64,000 bases of DNA from Nibricoccus aquaticus (GTDB lineage: Bacteria; Verrucomicrobiota; Verrucomicrobiia; Opitutales; Opitutaceae): contig NZ_CP023344.1 of assembly GCF_002310495.1 (NCBI RefSeq), positions 1,364,001-1,428,000 on the forward strand, given 5' to 3'. Position numbers and translations under genes: made by a program. Positions 1 to 9,700 of the stretch are shown here, one piece after another. A model generated the notes under the pieces. The model did no database searches, had not been told where the DNA came from, and was given only the letters and a program-made list of their open reading frames with translations. The first letter of the stretch is position 1. Each line of letters starts with the position of its first letter.

Positions 1-9
1 GTCCTTTTC

Positions 10-1149
10 ATGCTCCGCCCGTTCCGCCCATTCCTTCTGCTCATTTTCATGACGACTCTCGCCGCAGCCTCCACGACCGACTCCACCCGCCTTGTCTACT
101 TTGGCACCTACACCAAAAAAGAAAGCAAAGGCCTCTACGCCGCCCGCTTCGACACCGCCACCGGCACCTTCACGCCCGCCACCCTCGTCGCTCCCGCCGG
201 CAATCCCACCTTCATCGCCCTCCATCCGCGCCTCCCGATCCTCTACGCACTCCACGACCTCAAAAACGACCAGGGCGGCAACGACGGCGCCGTCACCGCC
301 TACATGATCGATCCCGCCACCGGCGCCCTCACGGTCCTCAACTCCCGCCCCGCCGGCGGCCCGCCGCTCTGCTACATCCACGCCGACCCTGCCGGCCGCG
401 CTCTCCTCATCTCCAGCTACCACGGCGGCTACGTCGCTTCGTATCCGCTTCTTGCCGACGGCAGCATCGGCGAGCGCGCCTCCTTCATCAAACACACCGG
501 CAAAGGCCCGCAACCCGCTCAGGACGCGCCTCACGCCCATTGCTTCGATTTCGTCCCCGGCACGTCCTTCGCCTTCTCCGCCGATCTCGGTGCCGACAAA
601 ATCGTCCCCTACCGCGTCGACCCCGCCACCGCCGCGCTCACACCCAACGGCACTCCCTACGCCGCCCACCCCGGCTCCGGTCCCCGCCACCTCGCATTTC
701 ATCCCAACAAGCGCTTCGCGTACGCCATCAACGAGCTCACCGCCACCGTCACCGCCTTCACCCTCGACGCGTCCACCGGCTCGCTCGGCGAAATTGAAAC
801 CGTCGATGCCATCCCCGGCGATTTCATCGGCCGGCGCTGGGGCGCCGAGATCGCCATCCACCCCAACGGCCAATTCCTCTACGCCTCCCTCCGCGCCGAC
901 CACGAAAGCATCGCCCTCTTCTCGATCGACGAAAAATCCGGCCGCCTGACCTTCATCGCCCACACCCACGAAGGCATCAAACACCCGCGCCACTTCATCA
1001 TCGACCCCACTGGCCGCTGGCTCCTCTGCGCCAATCACGACACCAACAACGTCAACGTCTTCGCCATCGATCAGAGCACCGGCCTCCTCACACCCAACGG
1101 CCACACCCTCCCAGTCCTCTCCCCCGTCTGCATCCTCTTCGCGCACTAA
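10..1149 (+). CDS. Lactonase-family seven-bladed beta-propeller protein, exported
   Basis: The 379-residue protein has a hydrophobic N-terminus (residues 1-20) that looks like a signal peptide, followed by a beta-propeller of the 6-phosphogluconolactonase/YbhE type (Pfam Lactonase). Typical blade sequences are visible: GPRHLAFHPNKRFAY near residue 220, IHPNGQFLYASLR near 285 and HPRHFIIDPTGRWLL near 325. Members hydrolyse sugar lactones or are uncharacterised; the signal peptide argues for a periplasmic or secreted role and against the cytosolic pentose-phosphate step. A second in-frame ATG lies at 49 and would leave a shorter signal. The gene stands alone on the + strand, with two hairpin elements directly downstream. 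The family is clear; the substrate is unknown. Confidence 0.85.
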   Translation: MLRPFRPFLLLIFMTTLAAASTTDSTRLVYFGTYTKKESKGLYAARFDTATGTFTPATLVAPAGNPTFIALHPRLPILYALHDLKNDQGGNDGAVTAYMIDPATGALTVLNSRPAGGPPLCYIHADPAGRALLISSYHGGYVASYPLLADGSIGERASFIKHTGKGPQPAQDAPHAHCFDFVPGTSFAFSADLGADKIVPYRVDPATAALTPNGTPYAAHPGSGPRHLAFHPNKRFAYAINELTATVTAFTLDASTGSLGEIETVDAIPGDFIGRRWGAEIAIHPNGQFLYASLRADHESIALFSIDEKSGRLTFIAHTHEGIKHPRHFIIDPTGRWLLCANHDTNNVNVFAIDQSTGLLTPNGHTLPVLSPVCILFAH

Positions 1150-1157
1150 TTTCCAAC

Positions 1158-1222
1158 GTAGGGCCTCACCTCGCGTGAGACCGTTGTACTCTCTCCGGTT
1201 GTAGGGGCGGCTTTACGCCGCG
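1158..1222 (+). repeat. Two GTAG hairpin elements after the lactonase gene
   Basis: Two short dyads follow the gene. The first starts GTAGGG at 1158 and has arms CTCAC and GTGAG around CTCGC. The second starts GTAGGGG at 1201 and has arms GCGGC and GCCGC around TTTAC. They belong to the GTAG hairpin family seen after many genes here. No U-run follows, so they are not classical intrinsic terminators. Confidence 0.6.
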
Positions 1223-1249
1223 ATCAACCCCGCGCGCGCCTCACGCGCG

Positions 1250-2137
1250 TCACCCCGCCGCGCCCCGCACCACTAGCTCGATCCCATCCGTAGTCCGTAA
1301 CGTCGCGCCGCTCTTATCCCGTCGCACCACACGCCCCGCCGCCTCCGCCGCCGCGATCACCCGCGCCAGCTCGGCCTTCTCCGCGAAGTTCACCGTGAAC
1401 CGCGCCAGCCCCAACGCACCCGCCACCGCCGGGGAACGACTCCGCCACACATTCGCTCCGAAGTGATGGTGATACCCATCGCGCCCCAGAAACAGCGCCC
1501 CCGGATAACTCCGCTGCCGTACTGGAAAACCCAGCACGCCCGCGAAAAACCCCTCCGCCTCCGCCAGCCCCGCGACGCACAGGTGCAAGTGCCCGATCCG
1601 TACTCCCGCCCCCATCGCACCTTCCCGGGCACCCTCCCGTCCGCCCGCCTCCGCCGCGAGCAACGCCCGCACATCCACCGCCTCCGTGTACATGGTCACC
1701 TGCCCATCCGCTCCCGCCGGCGGCCACTCGCTCACCGCGCGATCCGCATAAAGCTCCACGCCATTCCCCTCCGGATCGTCGAGATAAAGCGCCTCGCTCA
1801 CCCCGTGATCCCCCGTCCCAAACGCCACCTCCCGCTCGATCAACCGCCTCGCCACCCGCCCCAGCGCCGCCCGCCCCGGAAATAAAAACGCCGTGTGAAA
1901 AAGCCCCGCCGTCCCTGGCAGCCTCTCCTTCGCTTCCGCCACGCGCTCCAACACGATCAACGGCGCCTTTCCGTCCACTGCCAGTGCCGCCAGCGCCACC
2001 CGCTCACTCGTTTCACCCACCACACTCAACCCGACCTCCTCCCGGTAAAACCCCGCCACCCGCGCCAGATCGCGCACGCGCAGCGTGACATCACTCAACT
2101 CCACCGACCGGAAAAACGCAGATTGTTCGGACATCAT
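1250..2137 (-). CDS. Two-domain VOC protein, catechol-2,3-dioxygenase (CatE)-like
   Basis: About 295 residues with two vicinal-oxygen-chelate halves. The first begins near VTLRVRDLARVAGFY and contains YLDDPEGNGVELY. The second begins IGHLHLCVAGLAEAEGFF and contains YHHHFGANVW. This layout and length match the CatE/YfiE group of putative extradiol ring-cleavage dioxygenases, in which the second half carries the metal site. The reading frame is open up to 2242, but I chose the Met at 2137 (or the adjacent Met at 2134), which puts the first VOC strand about 17 residues in; the upstream part is Gly/Arg-rich and unlike protein. A second VOC gene follows upstream on the same strand. The substrate cannot be read from the sequence. 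Confidence 0.8.
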   Translation of the reverse strand: MMSEQSAFFRSVELSDVTLRVRDLARVAGFYREEVGLSVVGETSERVALAALAVDGKAPLIVLERVAEAKERLPGTAGLFHTAFLFPGRAALGRVARRLIEREVAFGTGDHGVSEALYLDDPEGNGVELYADRAVSEWPPAGADGQVTMYTEAVDVRALLAAEAGGREGAREGAMGAGVRIGHLHLCVAGLAEAEGFFAGVLGFPVRQRSYPGALFLGRDGYHHHFGANVWRSRSPAVAGALGLARFTVNFAEKAELARVIAAAEAAGRVVRRDKSGATLRTTDGIELVVRGAAG

Positions 2138-2242
2138 TTCAAAAAATTTCCCCGCCACCATACCCAACACCCCCGCCCGCGCCACTCCTCCGCCCTCGAT
2201 CTTCCTCTTTCCCTTTTCTCCCATCCCCGCTCGCGCCTCCAT

Positions 2243-2274
2243 TCTTTGCGCTTTTTTGCGCCTCTTTGCGGCCA
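2243..2274 (+). repeat. Triple-word element (TTTGCGC type)
   Basis: Three imperfect copies of a word built on CTTTTTTGCGC lie between the two VOC genes. Related triple TTGCG elements are at 12786, 18040 and 18893, all with the same polarity on the + strand. Confidence 0.6.
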
Positions 2275-2292
2275 GCTCCCGTCTAAAATATC

Positions 2293-2748
2293 CTACCCCG
2301 CCAGCGGCGCCTCTTCACTCACCCGCGCCGCCCGCCCTTCCCCGCCCGCCCGCGCGCGCTGCGCGATGATCACCAAAATCCCGTTCGGATCGCGCACCGC
2401 GAAACGCCGCCCGCCCCCCTCGATCCTCTCCAACGGCCACGCCATCTCCACCCCCGCCGCCGACAACCGCGCATACTCCGCCCCCGCATCGCTCACATCG
2501 AGCGCCAGCCACAGCCCGCGTCCGCGCGTGGCCGACACCAGCTCCTCCGGCTGCCCGTCCGTCTCCTCCCGGAGCACCGCCAGCTGCACCCCCGAGATAT
2601 GCACCAGCCTCAGCTCCCGGTTGCTCTCATGCACCGTCCCAAACGCCAGATGCGTCGTATAAAAATCCCACGTCTCGAAAAAACGCGCTGTCACGATCCC
2701 GGTGAAAAACGGAGCCAGCGGCGGCAGGAGGTAAGTGTCGTTGTTCAT
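2293..2748 (-). CDS. Single-domain VOC (glyoxalase-fold) protein
   Basis: The 151-residue protein has one VOC domain: an N-terminal strand-helix unit ([17 protein letters not shown]), a central strand with [12 protein letters not shown], and the closing strand [16 protein letters not shown], the usual position of the C-terminal metal ligand or its replacement. Proteins of this size often act as dimers on small-molecule substrates or bind antibiotics without turnover. The C-terminal 20 residues are rich in Ala, Gly and Arg and probably disordered. It is co-directional with the two-domain VOC gene, 155 bases away, and may share its transcript. Function unassigned. Confidence 0.8.
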   Translation of the reverse strand: MNNDTYLLPPLAPFFTGIVTARFFETWDFYTTHLAFGTVHESNRELRLVHISGVQLAVLREETDGQPEELVSATRGRGLWLALDVSDAGAEYARLSAAGVEMAWPLERIEGGGRRFAVRDPNGILVIIAQRARAGGEGRAARVSEEAPLAG

Positions 2749-2866
2749 CCCCGCATTCTCTCACGCCCTCCTGACAACGCCGTGTCAGCAGCCCTTCCCC
2801 TTCCACGAAAAAATCCCCACGCCTCCTTTCACCCCCTCCGCATTCCCCGATCGAAAATCAAAAATC

Positions 2867-3832
2867 CTACACCACCGCCTCCTCCATCCGATGCCGCTCC
2901 ACCAGCGCCGCTATCCGCGTCGTCACCTTCTCCCGCAGCTCCGCCGGCTCCAGCGCCTCCGCCTCCCCGCCAAACGACAAAATCCACCCCGCCAGCCAGT
3001 CCAGCGAGTACGTGAACAACGAAAACTCCGCTCCGCCATCCCGCGCGCCTTCGTCCACCAGCGTCCCATAACACTCCCGCCGCGCCCGCTCCTGCGCGCC
3101 CCGCGCGAACCAGATCCGCGCCGGGATTGTGTCCATCTTCTTCATCCCTTCCTCCAGATGTTTGGTGAGCGAAAAATCCTCGCGCACGGGAAACGCCTCC
3201 TCCCGCGCCTCCAGTGTCCGGATACGGTCCAGCCGGAAATGCCGGTAATCGCTCCGGAGCCGACACCACCCCACCAGATACCAGCCACCCCCGTAGAAAA
3301 CCACCCCGAGCGGCTCCACGTCGCGCGCCGTTTCCTCCGCCCGTGCCTTTCCTTGGTAGCCCAGCGTCACCACCCGCCGCTGCATCACCGCCCGCTGCAA
3401 CGGCATCAGCCACGCCTGCTCCTCCTGCGCCGCCCCGCCGCACCCACGCTCCATCACGATCGTGTGCCGCGACAACCGCTCCACATGATCCTGCCGCTCC
3501 CTCGGCAACACCGCCCGCAGCTTGTCCAGCGCCGTCCCCATCGGCTGATGCAGCGACGCGTCCGTGAACCGCTTCACGATCTCCCCGCCGACAAAAAGCG
3601 CCGACGCCTCCTCCGTCGTCAGCATCACCGGCGGCAGATGATAACTCTTCACCAACGTGTACCCCACGCCTGCCTCCCCCGTCACCGGCACACCTGCCTC
3701 CCCCAGCGCCGCGATGTCCCGATAGATCGTCCGCACCGTCACCTCGAAATTCCGCGCCAGCTCCTCCGCGCGCACCACCCGCCGCCCTTGCAAATACATC
3801 ACCATGGCCACCAGCCGGTCTGTCCGATTCAT
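2867..3832 (-). CDS. YafY-type transcriptional regulator (HTH_11 + WYL domain)
   Basis: The 321-residue protein starts with a DeoR-like winged helix ([19 protein letters not shown]), in which [17 protein letters not shown] at about 40-56 is the recognition region. A WYL domain follows near residues 145-225 ([31 protein letters not shown]) and a WCX extension at the C-terminus. WYL regulators bind small ligands or nucleic acids and often control nearby genes. The open frame reaches 3916, but the Met at 3832 fits the family start. It is divergent from the chemoreceptor gene at 4043, with 210 bases between them, and co-directional with the VOC genes, so either is a possible target. Confidence 0.88.
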   Translation of the reverse strand: MNRTDRLVAMVMYLQGRRVVRAEELARNFEVTVRTIYRDIAALGEAGVPVTGEAGVGYTLVKSYHLPPVMLTTEEASALFVGGEIVKRFTDASLHQPMGTALDKLRAVLPRERQDHVERLSRHTIVMERGCGGAAQEEQAWLMPLQRAVMQRRVVTLGYQGKARAEETARDVEPLGVVFYGGGWYLVGWCRLRSDYRHFRLDRIRTLEAREEAFPVREDFSLTKHLEEGMKKMDTIPARIWFARGAQERARRECYGTLVDEGARDGGAEFSLFTYSLDWLAGWILSFGGEAEALEPAELREKVTTRIAALVERHRMEEAVV

Positions 3833-4042
3833 GCCCGCGACTCCAGCCACCCCGCGCCCCCTCGCCAAGTCACTTTCCGCGCTCCCCCCACAAACTACCG
3901 CCGTCCCAGACGGCACAAACCTGTCACAACCCGCATTCGCGCCGTCAATTTGCAGTCTCCGCCCTCAAGTCCCCGTCCCTCCGGGTCGTTGTTAACCCAA
4001 ACCAAACAACATCCTGCCTTCGTTCCCGCTTCTGCTCTCGCT

Positions 4043-5569
4043 ATGAAAATCAAATGGACCATCGGCCGCCGCCTCACCGCCGGCTTTAGCATCGTCATCC
4101 TCATCACCGCCACCCTCGGCGTCCTCGCGTATAACCGCATCCAGACGATCGACCAGGCCACCGGCATCGTCTCTGACCGCGCCATCCCCGGCATCGTCCT
4201 CCTCAGCCAGGTCGAATCCCTGGTCAAAGAAAACTTCATCAACACCACCCAGCACTACCTCGCCGAAAACGCCGAACGGAAACTCGCCATCGAAAAAGAG
4301 ATGGACGCCAAAAGCGCCACCCTCACCGAACTCTACAAACAGTACGAAGCCCTCCTCATCACCGATCAGGAAATCGCCACCTACGAGCTCATCAAAAAAC
4401 GCCGCCCTCCTTACCGCGACAAACGCGTCGCCATCCTCACCTTCTCCCGCGACGGCGACCTCGCCTCTGCCAAGTCCGCCCTGGAAAACGAACTCTACCC
4501 TGTTTACCAGGCCTACATCACCGCCCTCCGCACCGCCGTGGACCAAAGCCGCGAACTCGGCCGCGTCTCCAGCGCCCAGTCCGACGCCTCCGTCGAACAA
4601 ACCCGCCTCGTCATCATCATCGGCGTATCCACCGCGCTGATCGCCGGCCTCCTCATCGCCTGGCTCATCACCCGCTCCACCAACCGCGTCCTCAACGGCG
4701 TCACCTCCGAACTCTCCTCCGGCTCCCAGCAAGTCTCCGCCGCCGCCACCGAGATTTCCTCCGCCAGCCAGACCCTCGCCCAAAACGCCTCCGAGCTCGC
4801 CGCCTCCCTAGAAGAGACCAGCGCCTCCCTCGAAGAAATTTCGAGCATGACCAAGCGCAACGCCGAGTCCGCCGCCTCCGCCAAGACGTCCGCCAATCAA
4901 ACCCGCACCGCCGCTGACACCGGCACCGGCAAGATGAAAGCCATGACCAGCGCGATGGACGCCATCAAAACGTCCTCCGACAACATCGCGAAAATCATCA
5001 AGACCATCGACGAGATCGCCTTTCAAACCAACCTCCTCGCCCTCAACGCCGCCGTCGAAGCCGCCCGCGCCGGTGAAGCCGGTGCCGGATTCGCCGTCGT
5101 CGCCGACGAAGTCCGCGCCCTCGCCCAACGCTCCGCCACCGCCGCCAAAGAGACTGCCGAGAAAATTCAGGACTCCATCTCCAAGAGCGAACACGGCGTC
5201 ACCATCTCCCGCGAGGTCGACGAAAACCTCCGCCAGATCGCCACCAGCGCCCGCCGTGTGGACGACCTCATCGGCGAGATCGCCACCGCTTCCAACGAAC
5301 AATCCCAAGGCATCACCCAGGTCCTCACCGCGATCACGCACATGGATTCTGCCACCCAGACCACCGCCGCCACCGCCGAGGAAGCAGCAGCCGCCGCCCA
5401 GGAACTCAACGCTCAGGCCGTCTCCCTTGACCACGTCGTCGACCAACTCGAAGCCCTCGTCAAAGGCGCCCGCCGCCACGACACGGCCGAGACCAAAGCG
5501 TCATCCCCGCTCGTCGCGTCCCAGGACGAAGAAGAAAAAGCCCGCGAACCCGCCACAAACACACGCTAA
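4043..5569 (+). CDS. Methyl-accepting chemotaxis protein, HAMP-less
   Basis: The 508-residue receptor has TM1 at about 11-30, a four-helix periplasmic sensor (about 31-186), TM2 at about 188-210 and a long coiled signalling domain. The hairpin tip [20 protein letters not shown] lies near 322-342. After TM2 the chain runs straight into the adaptation helices, with no recognisable HAMP domain. The frame is open from 2735, but the first 436 codons lie antisense to the WYL gene; the Met at 4043 begins the typical Lys/Arg-rich leader before TM1. A strong intrinsic terminator follows. A paralogue is encoded at 10780-12384. No CheW-binding partner genes lie nearby. Confidence 0.93.
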   Translation: MKIKWTIGRRLTAGFSIVILITATLGVLAYNRIQTIDQATGIVSDRAIPGIVLLSQVESLVKENFINTTQHYLAENAERKLAIEKEMDAKSATLTELYKQYEALLITDQEIATYELIKKRRPPYRDKRVAILTFSRDGDLASAKSALENELYPVYQAYITALRTAVDQSRELGRVSSAQSDASVEQTRLVIIIGVSTALIAGLLIAWLITRSTNRVLNGVTSELSSGSQQVSAAATEISSASQTLAQNASELAASLEETSASLEEISSMTKRNAESAASAKTSANQTRTAADTGTGKMKAMTSAMDAIKTSSDNIAKIIKTIDEIAFQTNLLALNAAVEAARAGEAGAGFAVVADEVRALAQRSATAAKETAEKIQDSISKSEHGVTISREVDENLRQIATSARRVDDLIGEIATASNEQSQGITQVLTAITHMDSATQTTAATAEEAAAAAQELNAQAVSLDHVVDQLEALVKGARRHDTAETKASSPLVASQDEEEKAREPATNTR

Positions 5570-5576
5570 CTCCGAG

Positions 5577-5604
5577 GTAGGGCGGGTTAGCCCTAACCCG
5601 CCGG
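5577..5604 (+). repeat. GTAG hairpin element after the chemoreceptor gene
   Basis: GTAGG followed by a dyad with arms GCGGGTTAG and CTAACCCGC around CC. It is the same subtype as the elements at 52296 and 53878. Confidence 0.7.
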
Positions 5605-5626
5605 TTAGACATCGCCCGCTTCTCTC

Positions 5627-5658
5627 AAAAAACCACGGAACCCCTCCGTGGTTTTTTT
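5627..5658 (+). terminator. Rho-independent terminator, bidirectional
   Basis: A 13-bp perfect stem (arm AAAAAACCACGGA, its complement TCCGTGGTTTTTT) with loop ACCCC ends in seven Ts. The matching A-run on the other side lets it work on both strands. It lies 57 bases after the chemoreceptor stop and faces the convergent DoxX gene. Confidence 0.93.
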
Positions 5659-5693
5659 GCGCCCGTATTTTCACCTCACGACCAACAACCTCC

Positions 5694-5731
5694 GACCACT
5701 GGTCATTGGTCACTGGTCACTGGTCATTCAG
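5694..5731 (+). repeat. Triple-word element (CACTGGTCA type)
   Basis: Four imperfect tandem copies of the 9-10 bp word CACTGGTCAT/CATTGGTCAC sit between the terminator and the DoxX gene. A single related copy is at 21834. Confidence 0.65.
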
Positions 5732-5753
5732 CGGCGCGCCCCGCGCGCCGCGC

Positions 5754-6209
5754 TCACACCGACTTCGGCATCCCCGCCGTCCGGTTCGCCGCGATCTTGA
5801 TATCCGCCGCATAAAATCCGCCGCCCGCCAGCAGCAAAGTCACGTACGCGCCGAGATACAGGAACGCCAGTTCCCCGTTACCAGCGCCGCTTAACTGGCC
5901 GCCATGCGCGACGAAAAATGCCACCCCCATCGTCACGGCTCCCAGCGCCGCGCCCAGACGGGTGAACAATCCCACGATCAACAACACCGACCCGCCCACT
6001 TCACCCAGCAGCGCCAGCGCGTAGCTCGCCTGCGCCCCGATCCCAAACGGATCGGCAAAGCTCGCCGCCTTCTCCCCCCACGCCACGAGCTTCGGCCAAC
6101 CGTGCAGAAACAGCATCGAGCCGCCCACCCACAGCCTCAGCACCAGCAACGCGAGATCGATGCTCGCCGGAATGAAACGCAGTTGAAGAAACTTCATCAG
6201 GATATTCAT
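5754..6209 (-). CDS. DoxX family membrane protein
   Basis: The 151-residue protein has four hydrophobic segments. The first is LALLVLRLWVGGSMLFLHGW, which carries the DoxX signature R-x(4)-G-x(4)-HG-x(2)-K (the HGWPK part is near residue 34). Later segments include YALALLGEVGGSVLLIVGLF and AVTMGVAFFVAH. DoxX proteins sit in the inner membrane and have been linked to quinone or thiosulfate redox chemistry and to oxidative-stress complexes; the role of this one is unknown. The frame is open to 6263, and I took the Met at 6209 because it begins the hydrophobic core after a short polar leader. It is convergent with the chemoreceptor gene. Confidence 0.85.
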   Translation of the reverse strand: MNILMKFLQLRFIPASIDLALLVLRLWVGGSMLFLHGWPKLVAWGEKAASFADPFGIGAQASYALALLGEVGGSVLLIVGLFTRLGAALGAVTMGVAFFVAHGGQLSGAGNGELAFLYLGAYVTLLLAGGGFYAADIKIAANRTAGMPKSV

Positions 6210-6273
6210 AGACCGCCGAGTCCGCCCCTCTCCCCGTCTCGACGCAAGCCCCGCCTCCACCACCAGCTGCCTA

Positions 6274-6744
6274 TCACTTCTCCTCGATCACCTCGCGCAC
6301 CGCTTTCAGCAGCGCCGTCATCGTAAACGGCTTCTCCAGCGTCTTCGCCACTCCCAGCACCCGCGCGATATCCAGCAACAACTCCCGCTTCGTCGCCCCG
6401 CCACCCGAGATCGCGATGATCTTGAGTTGTGGATACGTCTTCCGGATATGCCGGATCACCTCCACCCCGTCCGAACCCGGCATCACCATGTCCGTGATCA
6501 CCAGATCCACCGCCTGCGCCGCCAGATACTTCATCGCCGCCCGGCCGTCCTCGGCCGCATGGACGTCATAACCAAACCGTCTCAAAAAATCCGACTGCAC
6601 CACGCGCAGCACTTCATCGTCATCCGCCAGCAATATCCGGATGCCCGCCCCCGTCTGCGACGGCACCTCCGCATCCATCGTGAGCGGTGAACGGGTTCCC
6701 CCCGCTGGCTGTTTCCCTCCCGGTTGAAACGAGTGCAGTGTCAT
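6274..6744 (-). CDS. Single-domain response regulator (CheY-like)
   Basis: A receiver domain fills the protein. The acidic pocket ADDDE is near the start, the phospho-acceptor Asp is in [10 protein letters not shown], the switch residue is in IIAISGGG, and the conserved Lys is in LEKPFTM. There is no output domain. It lies directly downstream of the hybrid kinase gene ending at 6796, so it is probably its phosphorelay partner. The start is uncertain: GTG at 6768, ATG at 6744 and ATG at 6678 are all in frame, and none has a clear ribosome binding site. Its closest relative here is the receiver at 10334-10783, with which it shares most of the core. Confidence 0.88.
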   Translation of the reverse strand: MTLHSFQPGGKQPAGGTRSPLTMDAEVPSQTGAGIRILLADDDEVLRVVQSDFLRRFGYDVHAAEDGRAAMKYLAAQAVDLVITDMVMPGSDGVEVIRHIRKTYPQLKIIAISGGGATKRELLLDIARVLGVAKTLEKPFTMTALLKAVREVIEEK

Positions 6745-6795
6745 TGCCCGGATTTTGTGTACCGCCACCTCACGCCCCGCAAGCCCTCACCCCGA

Positions 6796-9700
6796 TTATC
6801 GCCGGATCTCCCCCGCCCGGCGCTCATCCAGCACCCGCCGGATCGCCGCGCTCAGCGCCGCCGCCGTCAGCGGCTTGATCAACAAATCCCGCAGCCCCTG
6901 CTCGCGCACTTTCTCCGCCGTCCACGTCCCGCTGAATCCACTCGCCAGCACCACCGGCAGCTCCGGCCGCAGCGCCAGCATCTCCTTGCCCACATCCACA
7001 CCCGTCATGAACGGCATCGAAAGATCCGTGATCACGATATCGAAATCCCCCGGTGCTTCCCGGAAACGCTCCAGCGCCGCCACCGGCGAACTCAACGCCG
7101 TCGTCCGGTAGCCCAGTTTGTCCAGCAGCTGCCGCGTCGAATCGCACAGCGCCAGCTCATCATCGATGAACATCACCCGCTCGCCCTTGCCGCGCAGCAT
7201 CGGCGATCCGCCAGCCGTCACCGCTTCCTCCACGCCGATCTGCTCCGGGAAATACAACCGGAACGTCGTGCCCTTCCCCAACTCGCTCTCCACCGTCACC
7301 GCCCCCTCGTGATCCTGCATGATCCCGTGGACAACCGACAGCCCCAGCCCCGTCCCTTCACCCGGAGCCTTCGTCGTGAAAAACGGCTCGAACACCCGCT
7401 TCAACACCCCCGGCGCCATCCCGCTCCCCGTGTCGCTCACCGTCAGCCGCGCGTAGCTTCCTTCGCGCAGCTCTGGCTGCGCCCGCACCAGCGCCGCATC
7501 CACGGTCACCCGCTCCAGCACCACGCTCAACCGCCCCGGCCGGTCCCGCATCGCATGCGCCGAGTTCGTGCAAAGATTCATCAGCACCTGGTGGATCTGC
7601 GAAAGATCCGCCAGCACCACCGGCGCATCCGCCGCGATCTTCACCGCGATCTCGATCGCCGCCGGCAGCGTCGAACGCACCAGATTCACCGCCTCCTCGA
7701 TCACCGGCGTCAGCGGCACCGCCTTGCGCTCCTGCTTCCGCTGCCGGCTGAACGTCAGTATCCGCCGCACCAGGTCGCGCGCCCGGTTGCTCGCCTTCTG
7801 CACCTGGTCCAGGTGCTGCCGCACCTCGTCCGGATTATCCAGGTCCATCGCCGCCAGCTCCGCGTACGCCATGATCGCCGTCAGGATGTTATTGAAATCA
7901 TGCGCGATCCCGCCCGCCAGCTGCCCCAGCGCCTCCAGCTTCTGCGCCTGCCTCAGCTGCGACTCCAGCTCCGCCTGCGCCTGCTCCGCCTCGATCCGCG
8001 CCGTCTGGTCCTGCACCACAGTCAGAAAATAATCCACCGCCCCGTCCGGCTTGCGGATGCACCTCACCGCGATGCTCGCATGCACGATCTCCCCGTCCTT
8101 GCGCCGGTACCGCTTGTCCATCGCATACGTCTCCAGCTGCCCTGCGAGCGCTCGCTTCAGGCTGTCCTCATTGGCCGCCAGATCGTCTTCCACGGTCAGC
8201 TCTCCCCACGTCATTCCGCGCAGCTCCTCCTGCGTGTATCCGAGCATCCGGCACAACTGGTCGTTCACCTCCAGCCACCGCTTGTCCGGCGCCGTGATCG
8301 CCATCCCGATCAGCGGTGACTCGAAATAACTCCGGAACCGCGCCTCGCTCTCCCGCAACGCCTGCTCCGCCGCCCTCTGCTCCGTCACATCCCGGATCAC
8401 CAGCACCAGACACATCCGCCCGCCGATCTCCACCGTCTCCGCCGCCAGCACGCACGGCCTCGGCGCGCCCGACTTCGGCCGCGCCATCGCCTCGAAATTC
8501 TTCACCGACCCCTTCGCCTTCAACGCCCCCAGCAACCGCTCCCGGTCCTCCGGCGTCGCCCACAGATTCAACTCCCGCGACGACTTCCCGATCACCTCCG
8601 ACGCCTTGCACGCGAACAACCGCTCAAACCCTTCGTTCACTTCCATGAACACCCCGTTCGCCGCGTCCGACACCGAGATCGCGTCCGGACTCGACCGGAA
8701 CGCCTTGGAAAATTTCTCCTCCGAGGCCTGCACCGCCCGCTCCGCCCGCTGCTGCTCCGTCACATCGCGCGCGAAACCCGCGATCCGGTGGATGCGCCCG
8801 CCCGCATCCCGGATCGGAATCAAAAACGTGCTGTACGTCCCGCTCCCCGCCCCGAAACCCACCGTCTCGATATACTCGATCGGCCGGCCTTCCTCCAGAC
8901 ACCGCCGGTAGTTGGCATTCAACTGCGCCGCCGTCGCCGCCGGCATCACATCCTGCGGCCTCCGCCCGCACGCCTTGATCGACGGCACCCCGCTCGCCGC
9001 CGACGCCGCCGGGTTGAACTCCTCATAAATAAACTCCTTCGCCGGCGTCACCCGCAGCGAGAAAATCGCCTCCGTCGTGTGCGCGAAAATCTCCTGCAAC
9101 CGCTCCGTCGCATCCCGCGCCGACTGCTCCGCCTTCGTGTGCTCCACATGCAGCAGCAGCTGCGTCGCCTGATCCGCCAGGCTCCCCGCGAACGCCTGCT
9201 CATCCGCCGTCCACTCCCTCGCCCCGCCCTTGTGCTCCAGACACAACACCCCCGCCACATACCCCCGGATGCGGATCGGCGCGTCCAGCGTCGCCCCGAT
9301 CCCATGCGGCGCGAAATAATTCGCCACCATCTCCGCCACCCGCGCATCCGCTCCCGCATCCGCGATCGCCACGCTCTTCTCATTCTGGATCGCCGCGAAA
9401 TACGCCGGATAAAAATCCCGGCTCAACGACTGCTCAGCCCCATGCGCCTTCGCCTCGCGCGCATACACATCCGCGCACACCAGCGTCCGCCCGAAATCGT
9501 CCAGCAGCCACACACTCGCCTGGTCCACCCCCACCGCCACCGCCGCCAGCTCCGTCAGCCGCCTCGCCCCCGCCTCGAAATCCCCCACCGCCGACGCCGC
9601 GTCACCCACCAGCTCCATCAACGCCGCCGACTGCGCCCGCGTCCGCTGCTGCCTCGCCGCCTCCTCCCGCTCCGCCTTCCTCCGCGCCCCCAGATCCGTG

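Noticed and set aside
2735-4042. Long in-frame extension upstream of the chemoreceptor start (436 codons)
   Set aside because: It lies antisense to the WYL regulator and is rich in Arg, His and Pro, the usual signature of an antisense frame in GC-rich DNA; the receptor begins with its TM1 leader at 4043.
6724-8319. 531-codon open frame on the + strand
   Set aside because: Antisense to the hybrid kinase gene, with Arg/His/Pro-rich content and no domain.
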